From Epiperipatus broadwayi (Eukaryota; Onychophora; Udeonychophora; Euonychophora; Peripatidae), in assembly GCA_028023455.1 (NCBI GenBank), contig JAQFVV010000030.1:3364501-3428500 (forward strand): DNA of 64,000 bases. The letters are read 5' to 3'. Positions 25,600 to 37,965 of the stretch are shown one piece after another. Numbering within the stretch: position 1 is the first letter of the stretch; each line of letters starts with the position of its first letter. A program made the translations under genes and the position numbers. The notes under the pieces are model-generated. The model was not told the DNA's origin. It was given only the letters and a program-made list of their open reading frames with translations, and ran no database searches.

Positions 25600-25820
25600 T
25601 TATATAATACTAAATCATCCATGCACTTTACTACTGTTACACAATGCTTTATTTACCACCCTCGTTTATAGTTTATAGTTTCGATTGCCTAAGCAATCTT
25701 CTTCAGAACTTTTATATCTCCTAACTTCAACTGCTAAATTTGAAAACTGTAAAATAAGATAGCAAATAAAGCATTGTGTAACAGTAGTAAAGTGCATGGA
25801 TGATTTAATATTATATGATA
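25600..25820 (-). mobile_element. Foldback with PLE-type hairpin
   Basis: Arms at about 25600-25655 and 25763-25820 are near-perfect inverted copies (aaatcatccatgcactttac and its complement). In the loop, on the minus strand at 25678-25706, lies CTGAAGAA, a six-pair stem GATTGC/GCAATC and GAAAC. This is the cleanest stem II of this class in the window. A short stem I (AGTT/AACT) can be drawn, but stem III is weak. Probably a non-autonomous relative of a PLE pLTR. Confidence 0.75.
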
Positions 25821-26663
25821 TATATTTGGCAATACAATAAGAAAGAGTAGTTATTATACTTAAAGAAATATTTATAGACTAAAATCCATTAGGTGTTATC
25901 ACATATTTTAAAAAGCAGTATATTACTAATCCTTGGATTTAAATACAGTTAATTTATTTTGCTATATAGTTCAGGCCATTTTAATAATTTATAATAATCC
26001 ATAAACGGAATAAATTTTATTGATTTTTGATAAGAATTAAGCATTTTCTTCAAAGCTATAAATTTATATATTGATTTAGCTTCATATTGTAAAAGTTTTA
26101 ACTTCCATTAATCCATAGTGAGATAATCTATATAGTTTCTAAATAACTTATTTCAAAATTATTTTGAAAGAAGAGACAAATGATTAGATTGAAGTTATAA
26201 TGAGCATCCTCTAAGCAATTTTTCAAAATTCCATTAATAGTTGAAGAGAGTAAATTATATTTTTTTTAAAAATAGTATTTAGTAATAATTCTTGTTGTTG
26301 TTGTTGTTTATCCGTTTTAATTTGAGAAGAAGATATATTTTGCTAGTGAGTCAAAATGTCCAAAGTGAATATATCTATTCAACCATTTTGGAGAAGGCAG
26401 TATAAAAATGATTTAAAAATTTTAATTCACCCTGATCTTGGATGCACTGTAGTTTTACAAAGAATAATTTAATTTTGCCAAGAGATTATATTTATAGTCT
26501 CTAATCAGCTGGTATCTTAATTAATCATTATTATCCACAACTGTTTACATCCTCTAGGTTTTTATGAGAAAATTTTGGCCATTCCTATGGTGATACGGTA
26601 TAGCAGCCTATCGTAAATTGTTTGGGTTTATTTTGACATGTAATTTTCCAAAGATTGAATAAA
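25821..26663. other. AT-rich, no gene recognised
   Basis: Contains a short (TTG)n run near 26293. No coding evidence. Confidence 0.45.
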
Positions 26664-26804
26664 ATGGAGAAAAAAGAAGAAAAATCAGAAGAAGAGGAGG
26701 AGGAGGCAGAAGAAGAAAAAGAAGAAAAAAAAGAAGATGACGAGGATGACAACCATCACCACCACCACCACCACCAAATCATTAATATTATATCTTTTAA
26801 ATGA
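26664..26804 (+). other. Low-complexity purine tract with short Glu/His-rich frame
   Basis: A (GAA/GAG)n tract runs into (CAC)n. From the ATG at 26664 it happens to encode 46 residues: a Lys/Glu block, an Asp-rich DDEDD, seven His in a row, then an ordinary tail to TGA. There is no homology and no promoter or splice evidence. It is best treated as a compound trinucleotide repeat. A translated acidic/His peptide cannot be excluded from sequence alone. Confidence 0.5.
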
Positions 26805-27962
26805 TTTTTAAAAAATTTTTACACTTGTTTATTTTTAATAACTAAATAATTTATAAAGTCTCTTTAAAGTTCTGATATTTTATTTTAATAAATTCATTTT
26901 AATAATAAATACCTTTTTTTTTAATAGTAATACTAAATAACATGACTTAATTTACTAGTTTTACATTTATAAATTTTAAAATTGATGAAGTTTTAAACAT
27001 ACAAACATTGCATGCATGCCCACATATATTTTTAATGGACTATTATCTTTATTCTTTTAGCTAAATATAGTCTCAATTGTAAAATTATCGTAAGATAATT
27101 ATTGTGGGACTGTTCCAAATATTCTGTTTTATTATGTTTGATTTAGTGTACCCTATTTTTTATAATATCAATTTTATGTGTGTGTTTTCTGTTTGTACAT
27201 AAAAAAAAATTTAATTGCTGCTTTTCAAATAAAATAATTAACTCTAATTATTAACCATACTTATCTAAAATAATTATCTTTTGTTTTATTTAAAAGTTCT
27301 CAAATATTATGACTTAACTATTTTATTCTAATATTAAAATTATATTAACTTATTAAATATATTACTCTTAAAAAAAATTATCAAATTTAAGGATAATTTA
27401 TTTCAAACTTTTTTTAAATATCCATGCGCACACACATATTGGACATACCAGGAAATGATTAGAATTATGAAAATTATTAGCTATTTGACATTGCCCTTTG
27501 AAATATAACAAAACTTTATTTATTAAAAATTTATTTAAAACATAATATACTTCAAACTAGTTTATTTAATTTTAATCTTTCAAACTTTCATTTTAAATAG
27601 CTACCAAATAAATCAATTAATATCTTAGCAATTAACATTTAAATACATTTTATCAAATAGTTTAGTGATGTAATTTAAAACATACATAAGAAAGATTTCA
27701 TATAGTTTAGAGTAGTAAGACTTATTTTAGCAAATAGTTATTTTTATTTAAAATAATAAAAAAAAATTTAAAGCATTGTATTGCATATTTGACCCTCTCT
27801 AGGTTAAATATAAGGTTACTATATATATAGTTTTTTCATTAAAATGTTGGGAATTAATCAAAACTGTAAAAATATTAAATTATATATATATAAACACTCA
27901 GGTATGTGACCTTGAAAAAATTATACTCCATAACTATATATTTATGCATACACTCTTTTATT
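26805..27962. other. AT-rich, no gene recognised
   Basis: Nothing supportable on either strand. Confidence 0.45.
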
Positions 27963-28165
27963 AATATTTATTAAGGCTGTAACCTCAAGAACATGTGTAT
28001 AAAATGCGATAGTAGGGACCTCTACAGGACTTAAACCACAAGCTTACTCTTTGGAAGAAAAGAGGGGAACTTCCAAAGAGTAAGCTTGTGGTTTAAGACC
28101 TGTAAAGGTTCCTACTATCGCATTTTTATACGCATGTTCTTGAGGCTACAGCCTTAATAAATATT
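27963..28165. mobile_element. Foldback MITE, family FB-2, short copy
   Basis: Arms of about 95 bp (27963-28056 and about 28071-28165) pair almost perfectly around a loop of about 14 bp (gaaaagagggga region). The outer right flank (atgtaatcaatgtgcgttta) matches the end of the 505-bp copy at 36296-36800, so this is an internally deleted family member. No coding capacity. Confidence 0.85.
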
Positions 28166-28394
28166 ACTTATGTAATCAATGTGCGTTTAAATAAATTTTA
28201 TAATTACTCTTTTATTAAATAGAATGCAATTAAATCTCAATTTTAAATATCACAATTATAATTTTTAAACATCTTTTTCTGTAATGCAATTTCTAGTTTA
28301 ACTGCTTTATTAAACTGCATTAACATTTTGATATAAAGTTAATCCTTTATCACTAGATTGTATATAAATGACAAATTCCTATATTGTTAAATAA

Positions 28395-28528
28395 ATAATC
28401 AAGTAGTTTTTTTTTCATATGTCATAGCATCAGCCAGGATGCGAACCCACAACTGTCAGCAAACAACTACTTGCTTGCAAGATGGCTGCAATGACCTCTT
28501 GGCTAATAACACTTGACATAATCAAGTA
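28395..28528 (-). mobile_element. tRNA-derived mini-SINE, copy 6, with 11-bp TSD
   Basis: Perfect ataatcaagta repeats at 28395-28405 and 28518-28528 flank a diverged minus-strand copy. The B-box-like gggttcgcatcc and an A-rich tail (rc of the T run at about 28407) remain. The A-box region has changed most. Confidence 0.85.
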
Positions 28529-29323
<795 letters not shown>

Positions 29324-29357
29324 ATACTTAATGTTTTCATGGTTATATGATGTAGAT

Positions 29358-29927
29358 AAATTATAACTTTTGGGATATATCGTGTATTATTTTCCATTGA
29401 GCACTGATATTTCGACGGAATAGCAACCACCATTTTCAAGGTTAACTTTTGAAAGAAAAACCGTTAGATCTTAACAAATTACGTCACTGTGTGCGAGATG
29501 AGAAATGAGATTCCAGTTCAGCATTCACAATATGAGGCTTATCAAATTGTTTATTTTCCTCAGTATTTTTACCTGTTAATTTTAAGTAAATATTGGATAA
29601 AAAGAGAGGTTTCCGCATAGCTGGAATACGTTGCGCTTCATCAGTTCTATTTAAACCAGTAGGTCTTTTTAATATTTCAATTGACTCTCTCATGGTTCTT
29701 AAATCATATCTTTCCAAATTAGCAAGTATTTTTGTATTGTCAAAATTAGGTTTGTGACCAGTTTCTAAATAATGGGAAGTAAAAACTGATGTGCTAATTT
29801 TTTGTTGAAAAGCATTTTTATGTTCCTTAATTCTGACATTAATTCATCTATTAGACTGACCCACATAGCCTCTTGAGCACTGGAAACACGGAATTTCATA
29901 AACTCCTTGGTGTTCCAAAAGTATTGG
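29358..29927 (-). repeat. PLE-1 left pLTR copy, inverted
   Basis: Reverse complement of 31561-32128. It carries the GIY-YIG region in two broken frames (29765-29953 and 29484-29717 on the minus strand). It shares with the right copy the same in-frame TGA after VGQSNR, so the defect predates, or was copied during, formation of this arm. The hairpin CTTGAAAATGG...CCGTCGAAATATC lies near 29405-29445. Confidence 0.85.
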
Positions 29928-30092
29928 ATTCGGAATTTAAAACTTTGAAACAAAAAAAGAAATTTGCTTTATTGATAAGTAGAAAAAAAAACAATTTACT
30001 AATACTGTGAGTGCTTCATATGTAAAAAGTTTATCCCATCGGAAACTTTCTTGTGATGAAATTTCTCTGTTGGAAAAGGTTTTAATTATGCT

Positions 30093-31502
30093 TTGGCTCC
30101 TAAATGTGTTACAGTTGAAAATATTATATGCAATATAGAATCTTCCTTAAAAAATATAGACTTACACACAGCTGATCTTATTAGATTTGAAGTTTGTAAT
30201 GTTTTAAAAAATATGAAACCACCAAAAAATAATTTATCTAAAGGAGAATTTATTGCACTTCAAAATTTAAAAAAAGATGATTCAATTGTTATTATTCCAG
30301 CAGATAAGGGTAATTCTACTGTTGTTCTTGATCGTTTGGATTATAATAATAAAATTGTAGATTTATTAAATGATGTAACTTTTAAAAAGATTATTAGAGA
30401 TTCTCTGACATATTTAGAGAAAAAGACAAAATGTCTTATCAAACGTTCTAGTATAGATGAAAATATGAAAATTAAAATTTCTTCAAGAGAAGGTTCTTCA
30501 TTATATCCTAAATTTTATGCTTTGCCTAAAATTCATAAACCTGAGATACCATTGTGACCTATTGTGTGTGCTATAGGCTCTCCCACACATGCTTTGGCTC
30601 GATATTTAGCCCAATGCTTACAGCCATTGACAGACAAGATTCCTTCAAGAATTAAAAATTTAAGCCATTTTATTTCAATAATTAAAAACTTAAAACTAAC
30701 TGGAACTGATTTATTGGTTAGTTTTGATGTTTCTTCTATGTTTACTAATATTCCTGTTGAAGAAGCATTAAATATAATAGCTCAGAACAATGATTTACCT
30801 GATTTTATTATTCTTTTAGCAAAACATTGCCTTGAAAATACATTTTTTGTTTATAATTCTCAACTGTTTAAACAAATTAAAGGACTGTCTATGGGATCTC
30901 CACTGTCACCTGTCATTGCTGATCTTTTCGTGGACAATTTAGAAAGTCAAGTATTATGTGCAGCTACTAAAAAACCTTCTATTTGGCTTAGATATGTGGA
31001 TGATACTTTTGTCATATGGCCTCATGGAATTGATTCTTTAAATTCTTTTTTTACTTTTATAAATAATTGGCATCCAAATATTAAATTTACTATGGAAGCG
31101 GAAAATAACAGATCACTTTCTTTTCTGGATGTTTCAATTGCAAGAAAATGTGATGAAATATTGTCAATATCAGTTTACAGAAAATCCACTCATACAAACA
31201 GATATCTTAATTTTAATTCTCATCATCATCCTGCACAAATTTTTTCTGTAGCTAAAAATCTTTTCACTAGATCTTATAATTTATCTGATAAAGAACATCT
31301 TTCTCAAGAAATAAAACTTACAAAAAGTATTCTGCTTTCTAATAATTATAATAAAAACATCATATGTAAGGCTTTATATAACGTTAATACTAAAAAGAAA
31401 AAAGAGGCTAGAATTGATAATTCCTCTTTTAATAGAGTAATTTTGCCTTACATTAGGGGGTTACTGATAAAATCAATAAAAGACTATCTTTGTTTAATAT
31501 AA
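30093..31502 (+). pseudogene. PLE-1 reverse transcriptase
   Basis: RNA-dependent DNA polymerase of a Penelope-like retroelement. In order: a conserved ADKGNSTVVLD block (about residue 69 of the first frame), YALPKIHKP, an in-frame TGA at 30555-30557 replacing the usual Arg of PLRPIV, motif A LLVSFDVSSMFTNIP, motif B GLSMGSPLSPVIADLF, the catalytic YVDDTFVIWPHG (motif C), then FLDVSI and VYRKSTHTNRYL. The catalytic Asp residues are intact. Apart from the TGA, 30093-31502 is a single frame. Upstream, the N-terminal part is shifted by a probable one-base loss near 30080. Downstream, the frame shifts near 31478 and again near 31540 before the endonuclease. The position 30093 is the first usable codon of the remnant, not a proven start. 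Confidence 0.9.
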
Positions 31503-31560
31503 AGACCATTTTTTCTACTGGCAAAAAAATTGGTGATTTTTGTATAAACCTAAAGACAGA

Positions 31561-32001
31561 ATACTTTTGGAACACCAAGGAGTTTATGAAATTCCATGTT
31601 TCCAGTGCTCAAGAGGCTATGTGGGTCAGTCTAATAGATGAATTAATGTCAGAATTAAGGAACATAAAAATGCTTTTCAACAAAAAATTAGCACATCAGT
31701 TTTTACTTCCCATTATTTAGAAACTGGTCACAAACCTAATTTTGACAATACAAAACTACTTGCTAATTTGGAAAGATATGATTTAAGAACCATGAGAGAG
31801 TCAATTGAAATATTAAAGAGACCTACTAGTTTAAATAGAACTGATGAAGCACAACGTATTCCAGCTATGTGGAAACCTCTTTTTTTATCCAATATTAAGT
31901 TAAAATTAACAGGTAAAAATACTGAGGAAAATAAACATTTTGGTAAGCCTCATATTGTGAATGCTGAACTGGAATCTCATTTCTCATCTCGCACACAGTA
32001 A
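31561..32001 (+). pseudogene. PLE-1 GIY-YIG endonuclease, C-terminal domain
   Basis: Nicks target DNA for reverse transcription in EN-positive PLEs. The frame starting near 31564 reads GVYEIPCFQCSRGYVGQSNR, i.e. the GIY and YIG elements with an intervening Cys pair. An in-frame TGA follows near 31639, then INVRIKEHKNAF, SHYLETGHKPNFDNTKLL, the R-x-x-x-ES motif, and the IPAMWKPLF region. It is fused in the same transcript to the RT upstream but separated from it by two frameshifts. The longer alternative frames at 31490-31720 and 31768-32001 each capture only part of it. Confidence 0.85.
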
Positions 32002-32128
32002 CGTTATTTGTTAAGATCTAACGGTTTTTCTTTCAAAAGTTAACCTTGAAAATGGCGGTTGCTATTCCGTTGAAATATCGGTGCTCAATGGAAAATAATA
32101 CACGGTATATCCCAAAAAGTTATAATTT
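32002..32128 (+). repeat. PLE-1 right pLTR, noncoding part with hairpin
   Basis: Holds CTTGAAAATGG, a CGG/CCG stem and TTGAAATATCGGTG at about 32046-32082. The layout is that of a hammerhead core (CTGANGA-stem-GAAA, short AT/AT stem III, GGT pairing with ACC upstream), but with TTGAAAA instead of CTGANGA. The same change is in the left arm. Confidence 0.6.
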
Positions 32129-35100
32129 ATATATATATATACTGTATATAATATATTATAAAAAATTTATATACAATTTTTTTAAAAAAAATTAAGGGAT
32201 TTGCAATCTAGCAATATAAAACATTAATCTCAGTTATTATTGGAAAGTAATGCTCAATTTTTATTTCAATTTTTAATTTTTGTATTGTTTATTACTTTGG
32301 CTTAGAATTCTCTAGATATATTGATTTTCTAAAAATATCAGTGTAGTGCATTTAAATCATCTAATTTTATAAAAGAAATTCTGTATGGGATCTATATTCT
32401 CCAACAAAGTTTAAGGTAGCAGAGAAAGGCAACTATAATTTGCTGCTTTTTTTCTAAAAAAAAAAATGAAAAAGTATATTCTTAAGGCATAAAGAAAATT
32501 GGAATCAATAGTTTCAGATATTTATTCTTTGATAATTAAATTATGCTAAATTGCTAATTGCTGTTACAAATCAACAATTTTAATTAGTTATTTATGACCA
32601 GTGAATGATGGATGGATTCAAGAGCCAAATATTTCTGAATCAAAATGTAACCTGTCACTTCTAGTACTGAAGCTTTACAGAATCTCTGAACGATAACTAT
32701 TCTTAATGTATTGTTTATTTTTATGAATAATTTTTTTCAACTATTTTCAAAAGCTTCATAAAGCATATATCGAGTTATAACATAGGTTCGATGGTGGAAT
32801 TTTTAATTTAAACAGATCCAAAGCAAATCCAATAATTTTTTTATTTGACTTCCAGATTTTCGAATTCTTGTACTATTCTTTCCAATTCAAGAGACAATCT
32901 ATAAAAGGGTTTTAATTAATAACTTAAATGCTCAACTTTATATAAAGACTTGATTGAATAATTAATATTCAAGTAAAGGGGAAAAGTGTGCAATTTTTAA
33001 TTTGGATAGTTTTCAGCGTGAATCAACTTAAATATTTATCTTTTTATGAAAAAATCAGAATTTGCAAGCAGGCTCGAAAATGCTTTTACAGCATTTAGCA
33101 GGTTAAAGGATAAGGTATTTTATTATATTGATATGATTACCACAACAAAATATTAATTATACATAGAACTTATTTTTCTCAATTTATTGCACAGAAATGA
33201 AATGTGGACTATCTGCCCTTAATATCACAGCATAAAGGCGTGCTCTATAAAATTTTAATAATATTAATCTGACTAGTCGGCGTGCGTTTCAGTTTGCTGG
33301 ATATAATGTTATCAAATTTAAACATGATATAAATAAGCGGTAACAGACTTTGTTAAAAAAAAATGTTAAGTGCTACATAAGAGAGGCAGCTTCCATTTAT
33401 ATTACAAAGATTTTTTTAAAAATACTCTAAAAAAGTGCATTATTGATTTTCTTTGGAGACTAAATTTGAAAATAAAGTACATCAACATCACCCCCTTTCT
33501 ATTCTCGATCTCCATGGGCAATTTCAGTTAATTGCGCGCGACTAAATAAGAGTAAATAAAAATAATGGGGAAAAAAAATCTACATTCTATTTTTTTTTGT
33601 TCGTAATGCATACACAGTATGTATATACATTTATGTATGTGTGTGCTATACACGTTTTCAACATACAGTGCACAGACCTATGTATTATTCCAGTGTGTTA
33701 AAGTGCACATCGTACATTGTAAGAAACGTAACATTTCATGGATACAGAAGGATTTCTATGCAATTAGACTTCCAAAAAGTAATGCTTGCTGCAGAAAAAA
33801 TTAAAACACAGCAAAATAATATTTTTTTTTTATTTCTGGAGTTACAATGTCCATTCTCTTTTTGCCAGTAATGCTAATGATGATATATGTATATAAAAAT
33901 GATTATATACATTTTTAAAAATAAATATTTGTTTTGTATTAAGCCATAGCTAATGGATATGGGCATTTTATGTGCTAATTATTTTAAAGGAAAAAAAAAT
34001 ATTTATTTATTTTTAATATGGAAACGTAAAGAGTTACTAATATAAAACTATTCACAATTCAATAGATTTGGGAAAAACTTCGAAAATGAAATCAATAGTT
34101 TGTAATTCATACTATATGGAATGTAGAAGAGTCCTATGGGATAATGGGATTCTATTTGTTTGTTATATCAATGTCCAGGATTGAACTTTAACATTTTTTT
34201 AAAGATTCCATTCAAGCTTATGATTTTTTTCAGATAATTGTCCAATGATCTAATTCAAATAATTATTCAATATTAGTTAGTGAGTGGTTATTTAATCGAT
34301 TCTTAACTAAAGATGAAAAACTTTTGCCCCTCCCCTCGTAAATGGCCAAGGCTGATGAGTAATGCCTTCTTTATCACAGTTCTTTTTTAAGGACGTCATA
34401 AAAAATTTTGTTCTGTACGAGCTATTTAAAGATTGTTTTAATTTTTATGTTAGTGAAAAGAGCTGATTAATATTTGTGCATTGTGATACAATATACATTT
34501 GATTGTATATTTTTGTAAAGAAAATGATTTGTAAAAACTGGAGTTTATTAATTATATCACAAACTCGTTTTATTCTGGTTTATAATTTCTGTTATTATAT
34601 AAATATCACTAACCTGTTTTTTTTTCTTTTAGAATAGTTTAATAATACTATCATTACTATTACTATAAAATGTCATAAATTATATCACAAACCAGTTTCT
34701 TCTAGAATTTTTTCTTATATTTACCAGATCTTCAGGTTTATTATATATCAACCTATTTATATAGACATTTCTTTTTCTGTGAATGACTTTTATAATAATT
34801 ATTTCTTCAAGATAAAATATTTAATAAAAGAATGTCTGTGCAAGATCTAAAATTCCGTTTTTATTATCTTTATATTAAAAAATATTAATGACAGCTTTAA
34901 AAATTAATATTAAAATAATGTATTTTTTTTATTTAACTTTGAATATTTTTATCTGGTTAAAGGTAATTTGTTTGGTTTTTTTTTTTTGACTGAAATGATG
35001 GGAATAAAAAAGAAAAAACTTACATAACCTGATTGCTCACTAAAATTGAAATACAATTATATTGGGAAATAGTTGCTATAAATAAAATATTAAATTTCAT

Positions 35101-36295
35101 TTATTGTTTTATATTAAAAGATTTCATCTTTTTAAAATACTAAATATAAGATTGTGTCACTACTGATAATGTTGCTGGTTGTTTGGTTTTAATTCACTCT
35201 CTTTTAACTTTATTCATCACTGTTTTGTTAGTTTTGTGTCCATTTAATGGCAAAAACTGAACTAAAATAAATATTGATTTATCAATTTAACAAAAACAAC
35301 TTAAAATATTAATATTAAAGTGATAAACTTATATTAATGACAACCATTCCATAACATCATCAATTGAGTTTTTTATTTGTTTTCTCTACATGATAATGTT
35401 TATGAGAACTTTGTTTTAATTTCAAAAATAAAAATGTACATTTTTCATGATTTTTTTATTTGTTTATGATGTTTTTAACAAAATATTTGTGTAATATTTA
35501 TTTTTTAGAAGAATAATGTGATTAGATTCAGATTTTATTTAAAAATATTTACTTTTAGAAGAAAGCAAATCAACTTGTAATTGGCAGAAAAGAAATGCAA
35601 TTTTATTAACTATAGTAGAAATTTTTACAATACTTTTTAAATTTTAAGAAAAATTGTAAATTTTAAATAGAGTTGCATTTGCTTTAAATGACTTGAATAA
35701 ATAATTCATTCAGGTTTTAGAAATTGATTTAAAACAAATCTATTTTTTTAATTTAATATATTTATCAGTGATGTATAAAATTATTGTTCTTATTATGTAT
35801 TTCAAAATATTTTTTTATATATTTTCAAAGTTGAAATAATATTTTTAAAAATAATTTTTATTTAATATATTTGAAATTTCTAAAAATATAATAAAGAATC
35901 AAGATAAATTTGCTAAAATAAAAAATTGAAAATTCAATCCAACTAGTTACTATTGACCATTAAAAAAACTAACAGCCCCTGAAAGATTAACATAGTTTTA
36001 ATTTTAAGATGTGCTAAAATAACTATATAAAAATATTATATACTTATACAAAGGAATTGAAAGAGAGAAAATGTGAGATTACTTTATCCAATAAATTATA
36101 TGCAAATATATACATTCTTGTTTGAAGTTTATCTTTAAGTTTTTTATTCTAAACTATATTTTTCAATTGTCTAAATAAAAGAATAATATTATGGTGGGGG
36201 GATGAGGCAGTATTATGTTTGCAATATTAGACAGTATGAAATTAACAGGCATCCTACCAAAAATATTAAAATATTAATTATATTTTTAAATAAAT
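32129..36295. other. AT-rich, no gene recognised
   Basis: Stop-rich. Overlapping 61- and 76-codon frames at 33619-33871 have no motif. A slightly G+C-richer patch at 33.2-33.6 kb shows no exon structure. Confidence 0.45.
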
Positions 36296-36800
36296 AAAGT
36301 TGTAATTATAAATTTATTTAAACACACATTGATTACATAAGTAATATTTACTAAGGCCATAACCTCAAGAATAGGCATGTAAAAATGCAATAGTAGGGAC
36401 CTCTACAGGTCTTAACCACAAGCTTATGCTTTGGAAGAAAAGAGGGGAACCCCTTCTTTACTTCAACCTACTTTCTATTTAAATAAGTGAAGCTGAAGTG
36501 GTTGTAAATTGAAAGATTTCGCGAGTATTAATGTGTAATAAGAAATGTGGACTTAATCAGTGAATTATTGAATAGCTTCATGCTGTCAGATCTAACCACT
36601 TCAGCTTCACCTATTTAAATAGAAAGTAGGTTGAAGTAAAGAAGGGATTCCCCTCTTTTCTGCCAAAGCATAAGCTTGTGGTTAAGACCTGTAGAGGTCC
36701 CTACTATCGCATTTTTACATGAATATTCTTGAGGTTACAGCCTCAGTAAATATTACTTATGTAATCAATGTGTGTTTAATAAATTTATAATTACAACTTT
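36296..36800. mobile_element. Foldback MITE, family FB-2, long copy (505 bp)
   Basis: Arms at about 36296-36508 and 36585-36800 are inverted copies ending in aaagttgtaat/attacaacttt. The inner arms include tttctatttaaata and gaagctgaagtgg. The short copy at 27963-28165 lacks the centre, and a fragment of the centre lies at 17868-17975. It encodes nothing, so mobilisation must have been in trans. The TSD is ambiguous because the flanks are AT-rich. Confidence 0.88.
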
Positions 36801-37039
36801 AAATGAATAAAATAAAACTAAGACTAGAATTTAATAATGTAATGTAATTTATCTTTGTCAAAATGGTTAAGATAAACATTCTTTCTGAAATTAGAAATAA
36901 CCCATAGCTTAATAATTTTTATTAATCATTCATTATACTAGAAATTACCCAATAATAAATAATATTTCTATAGAATAATTCACTACACTCTCATGCAAGA
37001 TAGGAATTGATTTTTATCCATTTTTAACATCTTGTTTAG
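36801..37039. other. AT-rich, no gene recognised
   Basis: Nothing supportable. Confidence 0.4.
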
Positions 37040-37191
37040 AAATGTATTCATAAACATATGATCAAAGACATGTAAAAAAAGATGAATGATCTTCAAGATA
37101 CATATTTCATGATTGTTGTCTCGGCCAACTGATGAGTTCTCATTCAGCAGGAATCAAACATTCTTTTTACATACCTTTGATCATATGTTTA
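37040..37191. repeat. Foldback with CTGATGAG-type loop motif
   Basis: Arms at about 37040-37088 and 37159-37191 (aaacatatgatcaaag and its complement) enclose ggccaaCTGATGAG at 37123-37136. The downstream GAAA of a hammerhead is missing (GAATCAAAC instead). It may be a decayed relative of the ribozyme foldbacks. Confidence 0.55.
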
Positions 37192-37479
37192 TCATTTCAT
37201 CCCTTCACAAGGTGTTAAAAGTGGATAGAAACCAGTCCTTACTTTGGGTAAGAGTGATGCAGTGAAAATTACACTACAGAAATATTATGTAACCCATAGC
37301 TTAATTAATACTGAGTATTGATATGTCAACATATGCTATTACTTGCTTAAAATAAATATTTTCTTTCACTATGTGAAAACTTTGTACGTCTTTTTTTTGT
37401 GTATATGAAAGAGACCAGTATTTATATGTAAAAAATTCTTTTTTATATTATACTTCCATGTTGAAATTTATACTTATAT

Positions 37480-37860
37480 GTGGGACTATTTTCATCATTT
37501 AGAATTAATTATTAAATGTCTTTAAAAATAAAATTATAATTTTACTTCAATTTTTTATTCATCCAATAGCCCGACTACTATATGGATATTTTTGCTTGTT
37601 TTAATAACAGTTACAAGAAAGCATAAGAAATGGTGATCATATGATGTATAGTGGTTTTTCAAATATATTTATCCATTAGTAATAGTGTACAGATTACTAT
37701 ATAACATAATGTTTCAGAAGATATTCTTCTCTCTTCTTCAGGTATTGCTGACCTAATAAGTAACTGTACTAGGATGGTAATTGAAACTGGAATTTTTGGA
37801 TTTATGAATAGTACATTTAAATCAATGCTCTGACTAACTAGATTTGATAAAAAAGCTTAG
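37480..37860 (-). mobile_element. Diverged PLE pLTR fragment (minus strand)
   Basis: On the minus strand, a tRNA-like stretch (gttagtcagagcattgattt...tccagtttcaattaccat...ctagtacagt) is followed by CTGAAGAAGAGA...TCTTCTGAAACAT at 37711-37741. This is the same order as in the PLE-2 pLTR. It continues toward 37480 with a phrase resembling the PLE-2 pLTR end (aaatgatgaaaatagtccca). No coding part is left. Confidence 0.6.
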
Positions 37861-37965
37861 TAGATTTAGATCGTCATTTTGAATTAAGTATTTATGAACG
37901 TAAAGGGACCAGGTTTGATTCCTGTGCCAATATTATTACTGTTCAAGCCAGAAATATAAGAGGAA
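37861..37965 (+). mobile_element. Diverged PLE pLTR fragment (plus strand), inverted to its neighbour
   Basis: gggaccaggtttgattcctgtgcc and the following actgttcaagccag resemble the B-box end of the tRNA-like block and the adjoining pLTR of PLE-2, now on the plus strand. With the preceding fragment it forms an inverted pLTR pair. Confidence 0.45.

Larger units (their letters stand above)
29358..32128 (+). mobile_element. Penelope-like element PLE-1, inverted pLTRs, degraded
   Basis: A plus-strand RT-endonuclease coding region (30093-32001) is followed by a pLTR. The 3' end of the element, from the endonuclease region outward (31561-about 32128), is present a second time upstream in inverted orientation (29358-29927), giving inverted terminal repeats of about 570 bp. 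Inverted pLTRs are one of the known PLE configurations. Both ends touch AT-rich dinucleotide runs. Coding is broken by two in-frame TGAs and at least two frameshifts. Confidence 0.85.

Noticed and set aside
33619-33871. Overlapping 61- and 76-codon plus-strand frames
   Set aside because: No motif, no splice or promoter support; consistent with chance.
37123-37158. Canonical hammerhead from CTGATGAG in the 37-kb foldback
   Set aside because: The GAAA partner is absent (GAATCAAAC) and stem II is poor; kept only as a possible decayed relative.
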